Shown here piece by piece: positions 36,510 to 48,694 of a stretch of DNA of 64,000 nt. The notes under the pieces are model-generated. The model was not told the origin of the DNA. It did no database searches and saw nothing but the letters and a program-made list of their open reading frames with translations. This stretch comes from Nymphaea colorata (lineage: Eukaryota > Streptophyta > Magnoliopsida > Nymphaeales > Nymphaeaceae). Both the position numbers and the translations under genes were made by a program. Positions within the stretch are counted from its first letter, which is position 1, and every line of letters starts with the position of its first letter. The stretch is taken from contig NC_045138.2 of NCBI RefSeq assembly GCF_008831285.2, forward strand, positions 19,811,934-19,875,933. The letters run 5' to 3'.

Positions 36510-37600
36510 TGGTGCGCCGACTTGGCCCACACGAGTGCCTGTGCTTCACATTTACGCGCGGGAGAGTCCCAAGTCTCCAGTGTCACCGGAGTTCCGACGC
36601 CTTAGTCACGAAGAAAGAGTGTCCGCCTGCCAAATGGATCGGACCTTATTTCGAACCGGTTGTGTTTGAGATTCAATTTGTTTGAAACTGTTAGCGGAAT
36701 CAAAGATCCCACATTAGAATTTTAGATCCGTAGATTTAAGAGTTAACTCTGACCTCTTTAATTTAAATTAATGATTTTTTACATGTAACATGTTAAGATT
36801 AAAATCTACTGAAGATCTTTCAAACCACATTCTTTAATGCAGCTTCAGATTTTATCAACAGCTACCTTGATAAGAATTTTTGCTTTAGTTAGGGAAATTT
36901 TTAAAGCCAAGCTCAGAAGAACAAACAGTAATAAAAAACACACCTAGTTTCATATTGTTAAAAATAATTAATATCAAATATTTTTGCTAAACAGTTCATT
37001 AGATTAATAAAAATCACTAGCGTATCCTTGAAACATGATAAATTTGTTTATTTATTTACAGATGGACACCTTTTAAAGTTTAAAATTTGAACTGTTAATG
37101 CCCCTTAACCAGAAACATGATAAATTTCTCTCTCTAGTTTTTAGGTAACACTTTTTTTTTTTTTTTGCTTTCTTTACATGCTTTATCATGATTTGTTTTC
37201 AAAAATGTCTGGTCTGGTGGATTTGCCTATGACTTTTCTTGAGTTTGTCTCATCAAAAGGTTAAGGATCAAAACAATAGCTTAAACGTATCTAAACATAT
37301 TCACAGATACCGTTTAGGTAAAGGTTTAAAAAATAGAAAAATGTAAAAAAAATTATGGAAAATAAAATAAATAAAAACTAATAAGACAACATTAAAAAAT
37401 AAATAGATAAGCAATAAATAAAAATAAAAAATAGAAAAATCAGTTTTTTTTGCATTTAAAAAATATGAAAAAACACTTGAAATACAAAAACAAAAAAATG
37501 TGTTTTTTTTGGCTTTCTTCTCGTTTTAGTTTTTTTTAAGGGCATTTTTTACTGTTTTGTTTTGTTAGGCTGACTTGTTTTTTTATGTTCTTAACACATT
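36510..37600. other. Upstream region of the PNET2-like gene and A+T-rich spacer
   Basis: 36510-36670 is G+C-richer and likely holds the leader and core promoter of the minus-strand PNET2-like gene. Beyond that the DNA is A+T-rich. About 37330-37600 (gacaacattaaaaaataaa, ggctgacttgttttt) shares words with the terminal-inverted-repeat family at 24656 and 44717 and may be a third, truncated member. Confidence 0.4.
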
Positions 37601-37754
37601 CATTTGTTAGGTTTCAGAGACCTTGTGAAAAGAGGAACACTTTACAGAGATTTTACAGGAAAGAGGAAAGCAACCCAGAGAAATGGGAACATATAATTTG
37701 AAAGATGTGAATATAATTTTTATTTCTTCACTCCTTTGTATATATGTGTATATG

Positions 37755-37885
37755 TTGTGTACACATAATATAGCTACACCCAACTTGTCCATTAGCTTGT
37801 AGAACACCTCCTATATATATATATATATATTGTGTACACATAATATAGTTACACCCAACTTGTCTATTAGCTTGTAGAACACCTC
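37755..37885. repeat. Two 56-bp direct copies separated by a (TA)n tract
   Basis: Copies at 37755-37810 and 37830-37885 begin ttgtgtacacataatatag and end gtagaacacctc, differing at two positions. They lie at the C-terminal end of the dead copia reading frame, and the duplication includes its last codons. Confidence 0.85.
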
Positions 37886-38805
37886 TTTACTCCCAATATT
37901 TGTTAATACATCAGCAAGTTGTCGTCTACAATTAATGTGTTGGACTCAAATGAATAAGTGTTGTATTTTCTCTCTTACAAAGTAACAATGCACTTCGATA
38001 TGTTTAGTTCTTTCATGAAACACAGGGTTATTACTGATGTAATCCTCAGTGATTCACACATTGTTAGTGCCAGTGACCTGTACTCGATCTTTGCACTTGT
38101 GCTAGCACTGTTTATTTCTTGTACCAACAATATCCAATAGTGGATCGGCGATCATTCGGGTTGTTTACGCAATCTGCATATGCACATCCATGTATCTGTA
38201 AGTTGTTCCTTATTTTGAACAAGATTCCTTTACCTGGAGTTTTCTTCAAGCATCTTAAAATTCTATTTGTTGCCTCCAAGTGTGGTTTTCTTGAACAGTA
38301 CATAAAATGACTTAATAGATTCAATGAATTGGTAATATCTGGTCTAGTAGTTGTTAAGTATACATGCTTACCAACCAGTCTTTGGAAGCATCCTCTTTCT
38401 GCTACAGGTTCACCTTCTAGCAATATAGTTTCAGATTTAATTCCATAGGCATATCAACTACTCTAGCATTTAATATTAATGTCTCCTTAAGCAAGTCTCA
38501 TACATGCATTCTTTGGCAACAAGCAATCATTATTTTGAGTGTGAAACTTCCATGCCTAAAAATAGTGTAATGTACCTAGGCATTTGGTCTCCAAGTATAT
38601 TTTTTTTTTTCAATACTTCATTTGTTTTGTCAATAAAATTTGTATCCTCAGTCAACAGTAGATCATCCATACAAACAACTATAATTGTTTGTGAATGTTG
38701 AATTATATGCAATTTCGAGCTCTATACAAGTCTCTTCATGATAATCTATTGCTTGGACCTATGTATGCCTTTTGGCTACAAACCTTGCCTTGTAGCACCT
38801 ATTTC

Positions 38806-39158
38806 TGTTGGATAGTGGCCAAGAGCCCTACCCATTCATCTCTTAACTGCAAGGGAGCCCACTTGCAGTTACGAACTTTAATTCTCTCCTAAAATCTCTC
38901 ACTCGCTGTAACTGTCCGCTGGGCTAAGGAAAAACCTATGAGGCGGCATTATATATACCCAGCTATTCTTTGATCTAGCGTGGAATCGATCGATTTCTCT
39001 AGACGGTGCCTCATAGAAGGAAACCCGTAATATCTCTCTTCTTCCTATTCTCTATCTGTTTCAGGTGCCATTTTCTTGAGCGAGATGCCAGATGAGAAGC
39101 TACTGTGCAAAAACGAAGGACTGAACATAGGTGATGTTCCACTGCATTTTATCCAACA
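38806..39158 (+). mobile_element. Solo LTR nested in the dead copia remnant
   Basis: 353 bp that starts tgttggata and ends tatccaaca, a 9-bp perfect terminal inversion typical of LTRs. The flanks atttc (38801-38805) and acttc (39159-39163) fit a 5-bp target duplication with one change. The copia RT reading frame on the minus strand breaks off at one edge (NNNEEV) and resumes at the other (YKARFVAK). Inside is a TATA-like ttatatataccc at about 38948-38960, giving the plus orientation. No internal retroelement region remains. Confidence 0.75.
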
Positions 39159-39633
39159 ACTTCTTCATTGTTGTTATACTTTGTTCTATAAGTCCATCTG
39201 CAGCTACCAGCTTTTTCCATTCTAGCAACTTGACCAAGTCTCATGTTTTATTTTTGTCAAGAGTTGTTAACTCTGTCTCACCGTAGCCGACGGGTTTTCA
39301 TCACTCTCCCTCCTCCAATATATATATATATATAATGTGTAGCTACTAGATCCTCATATACCAGATTAGATGAAAATTGTTTGGGTTGTTGATCTCAAAG
39401 AGATTTGATGATGGATATTGAGTTAGACAAGATGAAAATCTAGTCGTACTTTTAAGAGACTAAAATACCTCTCAATGGAAGAAACAAATTCATGAGTTTT
39501 CTTAATTGAGATTTCTTATTTAAAATACAACCAAGGTTCCATTTTTTTTTAATTTAATATTCATAGTATAATCTTCTTAACACCAATAATCAATGGTTCA
39601 GATATTCATTCACATAAATTCTGTTGTGTGTGT

Positions 39634-39650
39634 ATATATATATCTCTCTC

Positions 39651-39701
<51 letters not shown>
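39634..39701. repeat. (TA)n microsatellite with a short CT interruption
   Basis: Alternating ta runs broken by ctctctc at about 39643-39651. Confidence 0.9.
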
Positions 39702-39705
<4 letters not shown>

Positions 39706-40993
39706 TCTCGCCCTTTTTTTTCCACAATCAAAATTGCATATGGACGTCTAAGAAAATACATTCTTTATAAGAACACCGCTTTATCCTTTTTATGAACAAC
39801 TATTTTATCTTTGAGAGATAAATTGATAACTCGTGGTTAACTGGAACATGCACTAAAACTCAAAAAATATCAGTTAATTACTTGTTTTGGGTGATGAGGA
39901 TGCTAGAGGTGAAACGCAAACAATTGAGTCGTAAGAATGGTCCTTTTTATTCCTTCACGTAATCATATTCTTCTGAAATGTTCAACTAGTAAAGCATATT
40001 GGTACCTTGTTTGGACCAAAATAAAAGTAGGAGAACGATTCCTCTGAAGCATAAATCCCCAAAATAATGGGGAATATACAAATCCTTGTGAATGGTTGGT
40101 TCATAACACTGTGGTGGGCTGGTGTAGGTAATTGCCGTCAGCGGCCCATATAATTTATTTTTTATTCTTATATACAGACTGCCAGCTTTTGATGTATTAA
40201 TAGTGCCTCCAACTATAAATTTTTGGCTCTACCATGAGCAACCTTTTTTTGTCTTTATTTTTTTTTTAATTGTATGTGTACAGATATAAAGGACAAAACC
40301 CTTGAGAAAAAGTTTTTTTTTTCTTTGCAATTTTTATTTTAGGAATGAAATAATCATTGGTTTGCCTCAATATGCATAGCGTAGCTAATCAGGAGTTATC
40401 GGTTATCGGTTTGATTCCTGTCGGTGATATTCTTCTGAAACTACAAACTGTGGGATTGTAATTATACGGTACTTTAACGAGGTCCCATACACAGCCAAAG
40501 AGGGAAATTGAGGGAGGCTTCAAGTTTTTTTTTCTTTTTTTTAGGTAGTTAGTTGTTAACCTCCTGCTCTTTCATAAACAACTATTTATTTACTTGTATT
40601 TCTGATTAGCTCCCTAACAATATAGAAGTGAGAGGCAATTAATACTCAATCCAAATGTTGCAACCATTAAACTTTGAGACACTTATACATGACATGCATC
40701 TGCCAAATATGCAAAGCTTTTGTCAGCAAACATCAAATTTTAAAACTAAGAAAAAAAAAATTAAAAACCACCCAATATCTGGCGATTAGCAAATAACTGC
40801 TTAACTTTTGAGCCTAACAAATTGGCTATTAAGTTATCCCTATAATTCTCAAATCACTTCTTTCAAATATTAAAAAGGGTTAAGTTAGATGAATAATTTA
40901 TAAAATCACCCCTCTCAATGGCAATATTTCTAAATTTTTTTAAAGACATCAAGGAAAAATTTGTTGTGAACCTAGGAGTCAGGGTTCATGCAT

Positions 40994-41021
<28 letters not shown>
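40994..41021. repeat. (TA)n microsatellite
   Basis: About 14 uninterrupted ta units. Confidence 0.9.
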
Positions 41022-41026
<5 letters not shown>

Positions 41027-42032
41027 AGTAATTTTAAGATTTACTCATTTGAAAGAGGATATCAAATCTCAAGGATTTCCAATTATGATTGAGAGACGGA
41101 AAAGTCATAGATTCACTACACATCCGGTAAAAGCCAGTATGTATGTGAGCATTAAGAATCAGGGCCTCGTCCACTACTAAAGGTATCAGTTCTATCTTTT
41201 GTCTTACTTTTTCCCTTCAAAAAGTTTGTCATATTTCATTGCCTTAAATGCATGCCATTATGGTGTTTAGACCAAGGGTCTATACATGTTCAATCATTCT
41301 CTACCTATTATGTAACAATTTATGATCATATTTGCCTTTTGGTTCTTTATCAACTAAAATGAAAATTCTATCTAGTAATGGAAACATGTTAGTTTACAAA
41401 TATTACTGAACTATTTAAGATGGTACTTCAAAGATTTAGTCTAAAGAATGACCTGTGTTATTTCATTTGTTTTGATTGAAATTAGAAAAGTTTTGGAGCC
41501 GGCCGGTCTTAATATGATTCCAGAAGGAAAATTCCCACAATCATAATCCCTCCTTAATTTTTTGGAACAGTACGTTACACAGTTTCATGAAACTGCCTCA
41601 ATTTTTGGAACAATTTTACGAGACAATAACAATTTGTTACAGTTACCCAACGGGCCTTTTGGTGTATAAATGTAACAACATTCCAATAAGTTTGCTTTTA
41701 ATCTAAAAACTTCGAGTAAAGTGCATGAAAGCAATTTAGCAGTGAACATGGCTTTCCTTCAATTAGAAATCAGACACCATTCGCCAACGTTGTTAATTTT
41801 ATTCCATATCGCTGATACATAATTGGTGTAGATTCTTTATTCTTTTAATCACTGAAAATATTTTGAATTATTTTTTAATTAAACAAGGGGAAAATATTAA
41901 CCATAAAAATATAACATTCTCTCAACAATGGCATCTCATAAAAATAGGACTCCAAAAACATCTATTTAGGTTGTTTGGTTGACAATTTTTTATTGTAGAA
42001 AATTCACCCAAACAAGGTCTCAAACATGAACA

Positions 42033-42034
<2 letters not shown>

Positions 42035-42091
<57 letters not shown>
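42035..42091. repeat. (TA)n microsatellite, about 28 units
   Basis: The longest uninterrupted ta run in the window. A 69-codon open frame across it (Tyr-Ile repeats) is an artefact of the repeat. Confidence 0.95.
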
Positions 42092-42092
<1 letters not shown>

Positions 42093-43048
42093 AAGCAAAC
42101 ATTTGTAGTGGAGCCAAAGAAAATATCTCACGCGTTGCTTAAAGAATCAACTGTCAGAGGCATGGTAGCCATGTAAATGGATAGCATCTCGTCAACATGC
42201 ATCGTTTCCACACACGCAGACCCGTGAAAAGGTGATGGGATAAGAATAATCAAAACTTTTTATAAAGTTCTTCCACTTTGTTCCATAGCCACATTTTTAT
42301 ATGTAACTGTTTAATTTTCTATCATGAACACCTTCACCTCCATTCAACTATGTATAAAAAGGAAATACTAGTTCATGGCATACTGCTAGAGCAAAAAATT
42401 CTCCTCTGAAGGGCATCAATATAAAATTTTAAATTTTAGGGACAAAAGATATATATAAAAGTGCAAATTGCCGCAGATATGAATATGTAAAATCTTGAAA
42501 TTTTGTAAGCTGGTGTGGGCAAATGCCCATACAAACCCGCATGTGGTTAGTTGTTATATGATATGCACGAAAGTGGCATACCCATTAAACTAAAGTATCC
42601 TACATGCATTTGATCAATTACAATTCAAAAAAATAGCGATAATCGAAATCAAACTGAAGACCAGACTTTCACTAATCTGACCAACTCTACTTGAGGTGAG
42701 ATTTGACGGCCATATAAAAGTCTTATGCTCAAGTTTGATGCTCTAGCATATGGCTAAACCATTTAAATTTGGGTGTAATTTTAGATATATTAAATTTACT
42801 ATTTTTAAATTTAAAAAATTAGAATTTTATATCAACCAGCATCGTATCGGTAGGAGGCAACAGGATGCGTATCGGACGAGACGCTCTACTTGTTACGGTA
42901 CTTCAGTTCAGCGGATTCAAATTGGGTCGGACGAATTGGACCCGATATTTACCCGTTCAAGGGGTGGTGTCTAGGGCATTATGGTCATTTGTGGAGACAT
43001 GTCCGTCATTTCATGGAATGACGCGCACTGCCCTGGTCAATTCGCCCC

Positions 43049-43054
43049 TATAAA
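43049..43054 (+). promoter_or_regulatory. Candidate TATA box of the E2 gene
   Basis: TATAAA in a CCCCTATAAATTGG context, about 280 bp before the start codon and at the point where G+C content rises into the leader. This would leave a 5' UTR of about 250 nt. Inferred from sequence only. Confidence 0.45.
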
Positions 43055-43331
43055 TTGGAGACCGCACCTGATTCCCCACTCTCGAAATCTGGGGCTCGCG
43101 GGGAGCCTTCCTGGGAAAAGTGGGGTGGGAGAGAGCGGGGCTATCAAATCTTCGGCAACGGGGGAGGTTTTCCCGTCCAGTCTCAGATTGGTTTCTCTCC
43201 TTTCTTCCCCATACAAAAGGAATCGTCTGAGATTTCAGGTCTGCTCATCTGGGGGATAAGGAGCAGTTGTTTTTTTCCGTTTGTTCCTGGGTTAGGTTAA
43301 AAGAAGGGAGAAAAAAGGAAAGCGGAAAAGG

Positions 43332-46300
43332 ATGTCGACTCCTGCGAGGAAGAGACTGATGAGGGATTTCAAGCGGTTGCAGCAGGATCCTCCTGCGGGA
43401 ATCAGCGGCGCCCCACAGGACAACAACATCATGCTGTGGAACGCTGTGATTTTCGGGTACATTTTCACGCCTTTTTAAAGTTTTCTGTTTCAATTTTTAG
43501 TTAAAATTTGGGTCGATTCGTGATTCTTTTGGCCTCGTGGTTTTGGTTGCAGCCCTGATGATACTCCTTGGGATGGTGGTGAGCGTTCTTCCTTGTTTTG
43601 TTTTGTTTTTTCTTTTCCGCTCATTACTCTGGAATTGAGATGGATGTTTGCTTTCCCTTTTTATTTATTGGGGGGTGGGGGGGAGGGAAGGGGTAGGGCC
43701 TTCGTATCTCCTGAAGGTTTCCATTTTCTGGGGTCTGATTGTTGTTGGTGTGGATATTCTCGTTATTTTATTTTTCGATAATATATTAGCTCATATGCCC
43801 CTCAGAACCTTTTTTTGTGTTGATGTTCAACAGAATCAGTTACTTGGTGGTTGTAGAGGGATTTGAGGACTGGAATGCTGCTTTCGGTGGCTTAGTCTCT
43901 TGCTCAATAATTGTTAGGAGTTATTATGTTTCTCCATCATTTACTTTCTTCGTGCCGATGACTTGTCTTAGTGGTTCCAACTTTTGCTGTTCTTGTTGTT
44001 TTCTTGATTGTTGTTAATCGACATCTGGCTTCTATATCGTCCTGATGCTCTCTGTTGTTCGGAAGAAATATTTACTTGATGCTTGTCTTAGGCTTATGCA
44101 TGCTGATGTTTGTAGCTTCTATAGAATTCGGTGGTTTCTTCTAACTTTATGATCGTCTACAACTATGTTGCTTATGCTTCTCTGTGTCATGTACAAGTCA
44201 TTTTCTTTATAATCTCTAGTCAGGGCACCTTGGATCCTAGTTTTCCTGCAAGAGTTCTATAACTTAACTTTCCTTTAACATATTGTGCTACCTTCGTTTT
44301 TTCTTTGCTCCTTGCTCCTTCTCTCTCATTTGTCATATTTTTTTCTTGGTAAACGGTGGACTTCACATTATATGGGTTCAATTTTCAAAACTCAGTGTGA
44401 ACCTTTAGTGATGATAGCATATATGCTTGAAATTCTAACTTTTGGTGAATCCTTTCGTGGTTCTTGAGGAAGCCTTATCAATTTTGGTAACTTGTATATT
44501 TATGATGGTCACATTGGTTAATTTGTCAACCCCTTGATTTACGGTTGGGCTAATCTTCATTTGGTTATGTTCTTATTTGATGCAAAGAACAATTAAACTT
44601 TGTTGAAAATTAACTCTTTTGCCGCAGAAACATTGTTAAATTAAAGCAAAATGCCTGCTGTTTTGTAGTCTATAGCTTTATACATGAAGAGTACTAAATG
44701 ATCCGGATGTTTGTTGCATAGTCACAAATAACGTTTTGGAGTTTTAAACGACGAGGTTTTTCTTGGGTATAATACGGCGAGATTGAAAAAAATGAAAAAA
44801 AAAGGAAGAATACGGTCAACTTTTAAAAAATTTTAAAAACTCCTAAGAATGAGGAAAAAACAAAAGAAATGAGACAACATTAAAAAAGGACATAACGTAA
44901 CATCATAAATCTCATTTCATCTTAAAAAAATCATACTTCATAAATGATAAAATCATAAAAGTAAGACAAAGACAACTGAAAGTAAGGCCTTATCTAAATA
45001 GCTATGCACAACAACATACTATTCTCCAAACATTGATTCACACGTCTATAAAGTATGAACTATGAATTATTATTAAGTTATAGTGTTATACTATATTAAC
45101 CCCTTCTATAGAATCAAAACATCAAACTAAAAAACCAGTCTTCAGCAGAAGAGCTATGCACAAAATATGGATTTCACAGAAATAAAAAAATTAGAAATAC
45201 ACATAACGCAATAACTATTCCAAGACAGAAAATCCATAAACAAAAACCAAAGAGTTTCTAACGGACAGAGTTTCTGATGGACAGAGTGCGTAGCTAAAAG
45301 CCTTAAAAAAACCAAAACGACCAACAAAAAGCCAACACACAATAAACTAAAAAATTCATTACAAATAGACTAAAAAATTCAATGCAAATAGACTGAAAAA
45401 TCCATTGTTTGTAATCAAATCCTACTGCTGTTGCTTGCTTGCTGGTCGGAGGTCTGCTGGGTGCTGGAAAACACACCCTTCCAGTGGCAAGTACCACCAT
45501 TGTGGCTGCGGCTTGCCAGAAATGCCCAAGGGATAAAAGCCGGTGAGTTTTTTCGTCGGAAAGGCTTGCTAGAAGTCAGAAATTTACCTAACCTAAAATG
45601 CCGATGAGTTTTCACCCTTTCTTCGTCGACTGATTTCCTCTTTGTCGATGAATGTTTTTTAACTTTTAAATTTTATTAAGTTTATTCCGCATCTACCATT
45701 AATTTTTTTTCAAAAATTACAAATGATGCCACCGTCTGCCCATAAAGAAAAAAGGCGTTTTTTGCGACCGTTTATTAAAAAAAAACACATTTTTTGGCGT
45801 TTTTTTTCTACAAACCAAATCTCATTTTTTTACTCGTCTTTTTTTTTGAAAATATTGCATTTTTTGTGACTATGGACTTTCTTGTCAAGTAGTATCTCGA
45901 TCATCTTGTTGACAAGCCTACGGTCATCGAATTTGACTGTGAAACTCCATTAGAACCCTTCTTCAAACACCTTTGACATCTGATGCGGCACCCAAACTTA
46001 CACCACAACCAAGGAGTGTCGTCATTGGTTTGCTCACCACCCGGTGGTCCTTTGAAGAAAACGTAATAGCTCACTGGTCTAGCTCCATGGCACTGAAAAT
46101 GTATCAGGTTTAGGTGATTCACCAAAGCAATGAGACCTTGGAAGCTTTCCCGGTCCTCTAATGAAACTATTTGATTAGGCCCCCCTCACTTTTCTGAAAA
46201 GTGGAAATTGGAAAAGTGATGCCTGAACCCCTAACCTCTCCTTCTTTCTTCAACATAAATGAGTCCGAATCTAAGTTGAAGTATTTTCTTGGCCTTCATA

Positions 46301-47233
46301 TTTATGCTCCTCTTTCCCATGAAAAGAAGAAGAAACATGTTAAAGTACTTTGTTTTTTTCATGGATGAGCAGCTTTATCAATCACACTATTGTTTTTTTA
46401 CCTTTTGCACTGGTTCAATTGGTAGATAACGGATACCTCTTTTCCTCTTGAAAATGAATCAACATTTGTTGTCTAACTAATTCTGTGGGCTTTCCCAGGC
46501 ACGTTTAAGCTAACCCTCCAGTTCACAGAGGACTATCCCAATAAACCTCCAACTGTGCGGTTCGTCTCTCGAATGTTTCATCCAAATAGTAAGTTCAAAA
46601 TAACCTTCAATTTGTGGTGCATTTGGAGGCATACCCTTTGTATAAATGTTTTTTTTGGATGATGTGTGCATTATTTGGTGTTTGTTAGCTAATGCCTTGT
46701 CTTTCTTTTTGGAATGTGGTACCAATAGTCTATGCAGATGGAAGCATCTGCTTGGACATTTTGCAGAATCAGTGGAGTCCCATCTACGATGTGGCAGCAA
46801 TTCTCACATCTATCCAGGTATGAGTTTCTTGAATGGTGTTATTCATTATATTCATATTAGAAAATGTAGAAGTTGGTTGGCTTTTGGAATGGTTTGGCAA
46901 ATGATTGATTCGTTTTTAGCTCGTTGTCTTGATGTCATTCTGTTGATTTAAAAATTGCTGAATTTGGTGGCCTTCCGGTGATTGGGCATTTGATTAGTTG
47001 TTTTCAGTTTTGCCTCATGTCATTTTATTCATTTTAAAAGTTGCAGGATTTGGTGGTCTTGGGATGATTTGGCATTTGATTGATTCATTTTGAACTTGAC
47101 CTCTTTAGTCTTTGTTCTGAAGCGTCTTGTTTGGAGGAGGTTCTGCATGGAACAAGTAGTTACCTGATTCCCGTTAGGATGTAGAGCAGCTTGACATTTT
47201 GACTTGACAGTATTGCTCCATAGAGATGAGCCT

Positions 47234-47272
<39 letters not shown>

Positions 47273-48694
47273 AAAATTTAGATATGAATTCACATTTGGC
47301 TGAGTGCTCAGCATTGGCCATGAACACTACTTAACTTTAGTTCCTAAAAGGAGGCTGTTGCTTGTTGGTTCTATTTCTTGTTGAATATGAAGTAATGACC
47401 TTGTAAACATGAGCTTGAAGTCTCTTCTTTAGGCACTGCTGCTGGTTCTAGTTTTTCTCAGTATATTGTTGGTAGAGATATTTATGTCATAATCAATAAC
47501 ATCATTGGTTTCATCATTGCTGTATTCTTGACAGTGAGATTCAAGACTGAAGGCACAATACATTAGATGAAAGTATTCAGAAATGGATGTTCTAACATCA
47601 AAAATATATTTGGAAATGCTTTTTCAAGACCAAATTTCAAACTGGCAATTGAGATTATATTGGAAATCTTTGATGGAAAAAATATCCACGTTGCAGATTT
47701 TCAATGAAATGGAGTTTATCTTATTGACCGTTTAACTACATAAGCATCTTTGTAATTTTATAATCACATGTCCACATCTATCCATCATCGTACAATTTAT
47801 CGTATCTCTTTCCATCTGCCATCTGCCTCTAGCATCATTGCTCTTGCAGCCATCTTCTATGATTTTTTTTTCATCATTCTTCATGATTATCATCTATTGC
47901 ATCACAGTCCTCTTCGTGTTAGATTGTCATGTAAGTATTAACATTGCAGTCACATCCTCATTTGTGTAATGTCACCTTCATTGCCTTCACATTTACAACC
48001 ACCACCACCATCACCACCACAATAGCTTGATGAATATCATCCTCAGTTCATGTCAATGTAGTTGGCCCTTGTTTGCATTTTGCATGTCAGGAGCACATTG
48101 CTGGCACCATTGTCACTTGGTCATTGTGAATATTTTTGATGTCATAGATCCATCATTATTTTTTTAGTGATAGCTACAATGACTAAGGCGTTTAAAAATG
48201 GTTGCAAGAGTTCTGCGCACCATTTTTTCTGTCCTTTGCATTTTTTATTAGTAGGAGATGAGAAGCATGAAAGTGGAAAGATATTGAGGTGAGTTAAATC
48301 ACCCGGATATTTGAAACACAATCATTTTTCTCTGCCCAAAGAGGAAAAAAAGATCTTGTAAAAGCTAAAGCCAATGCTAAACCTAAAGCAGAAGCAGCTT
48401 TTTATATTAATGATTTTCTTTTTTAAAATTTTTCTTGCTCAAAATGTGTTGCTAGGTGCCTCCAGACATTGTTCGTGGATATCTTTCTGTTAATTTGGCT
48501 TTGACTGCAGATTGTCTATGCTCTGTTTAAGATTATAATACTGACTTCATCTTATCTTGGTCCAGTCTCTTCTTTGCGATCCAAATCCTAACTCACCAGC
48601 AAATTCTGAGGCAGCTCGCATGTTCAGCGAGAATAAGCGTGAATACAACAGGAGAGTGCGGGAGATTGTTGAGCAGAGCTGGACAGCAGATTAA
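43332..48694 (+). CDS. UBC2: RAD6-type ubiquitin-conjugating enzyme E2 (UBC1/UBC2-like)
   Basis: Transfers ubiquitin from E1 to substrates with an E3. The RAD6 group (Arabidopsis UBC1-3) monoubiquitinates histone H2B with HUB1/HUB2 and acts in post-replication repair. Five exons: 43332-43456, 43553-43578, 46499-46588, 46729-46817, 48566-48694; 459 nt, 152 aa, the exact family length. Visible features are [17 protein letters not shown], the HPN-type motif in MFHPNIYADG, the catalytic Cys in [13 protein letters not shown] (residue 88), [17 protein letters not shown] and the end EQSWTAD. The C-terminus lacks the acidic tail of yeast Rad6, as usual in plants. Introns are large (2.9 kb with a transposon, and 1.75 kb). 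It stands head-to-head with the PNET2-like gene across about 6.8 kb, too far for a shared promoter. UBC1 and UBC2 cannot be separated here. Confidence 0.96.
44717..45874. mobile_element. Terminal-inverted-repeat element in E2 intron 2
   Basis: 1158 bp bounded by a perfect 12-bp inverted repeat, catagtcacaaa (44717-44728) and tttgtgactatg (45863-45874). The interior has poly-A/T-rich arms and no transposase ORF. The left arm shares gggtataata(c/t)ggc with the element at 24656. No clear target duplication was found, so the true ends may differ slightly or one flank has decayed. Confidence 0.5.
47239..47267. repeat. (CT)n microsatellite in E2 intron 4
   Basis: About 14 uninterrupted ct units. 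Confidence 0.9.

Larger units (their letters stand above)
37620..39260 (-). pseudogene. Broken copia pol remnant, interrupted by a solo LTR
   Basis: Read on the minus strand from 39260 leftwards: RT start (RWTYRTKYNNNEEV), then after the solo LTR YKARFVAKRHT and IDYHET, then the catalytic region with the YVDD box decayed to VCMDDLLLT and LGMEVSHSK (38530-38700). Next are the RT-RNase H linker (FQRLVGKHVYLTTTRPDI, LKKTPGKGILF) at 38112-38423, and the C-terminal end (DVLTNIGSKEVFYKLIDKLG) at about 37820-37915. Stops, frameshifts and deletions are scattered, and gag and integrase are missing. An old, dead element of a different lineage from the intact one at 28327. Confidence 0.85.
39261..43000. 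other. Gene-free A+T-rich spacer upstream of the E2 gene
   Basis: No gene seen. Contains long (TA)n tracts, decayed repeat text such as gtgtgggcaaatgcccatac at about 42512 (an echo of gtgtgggcaattgcccacat at 10190), and short chance frames. Confidence 0.5.

Noticed and set aside
41922-42131. 69-codon Tyr-Ile-repeat frame
   Set aside because: Produced by the (TA)n microsatellite, not a gene.
46510-46800. 96-codon open frame on the minus strand
   Set aside because: Antisense to E2 exons 3 and 4.
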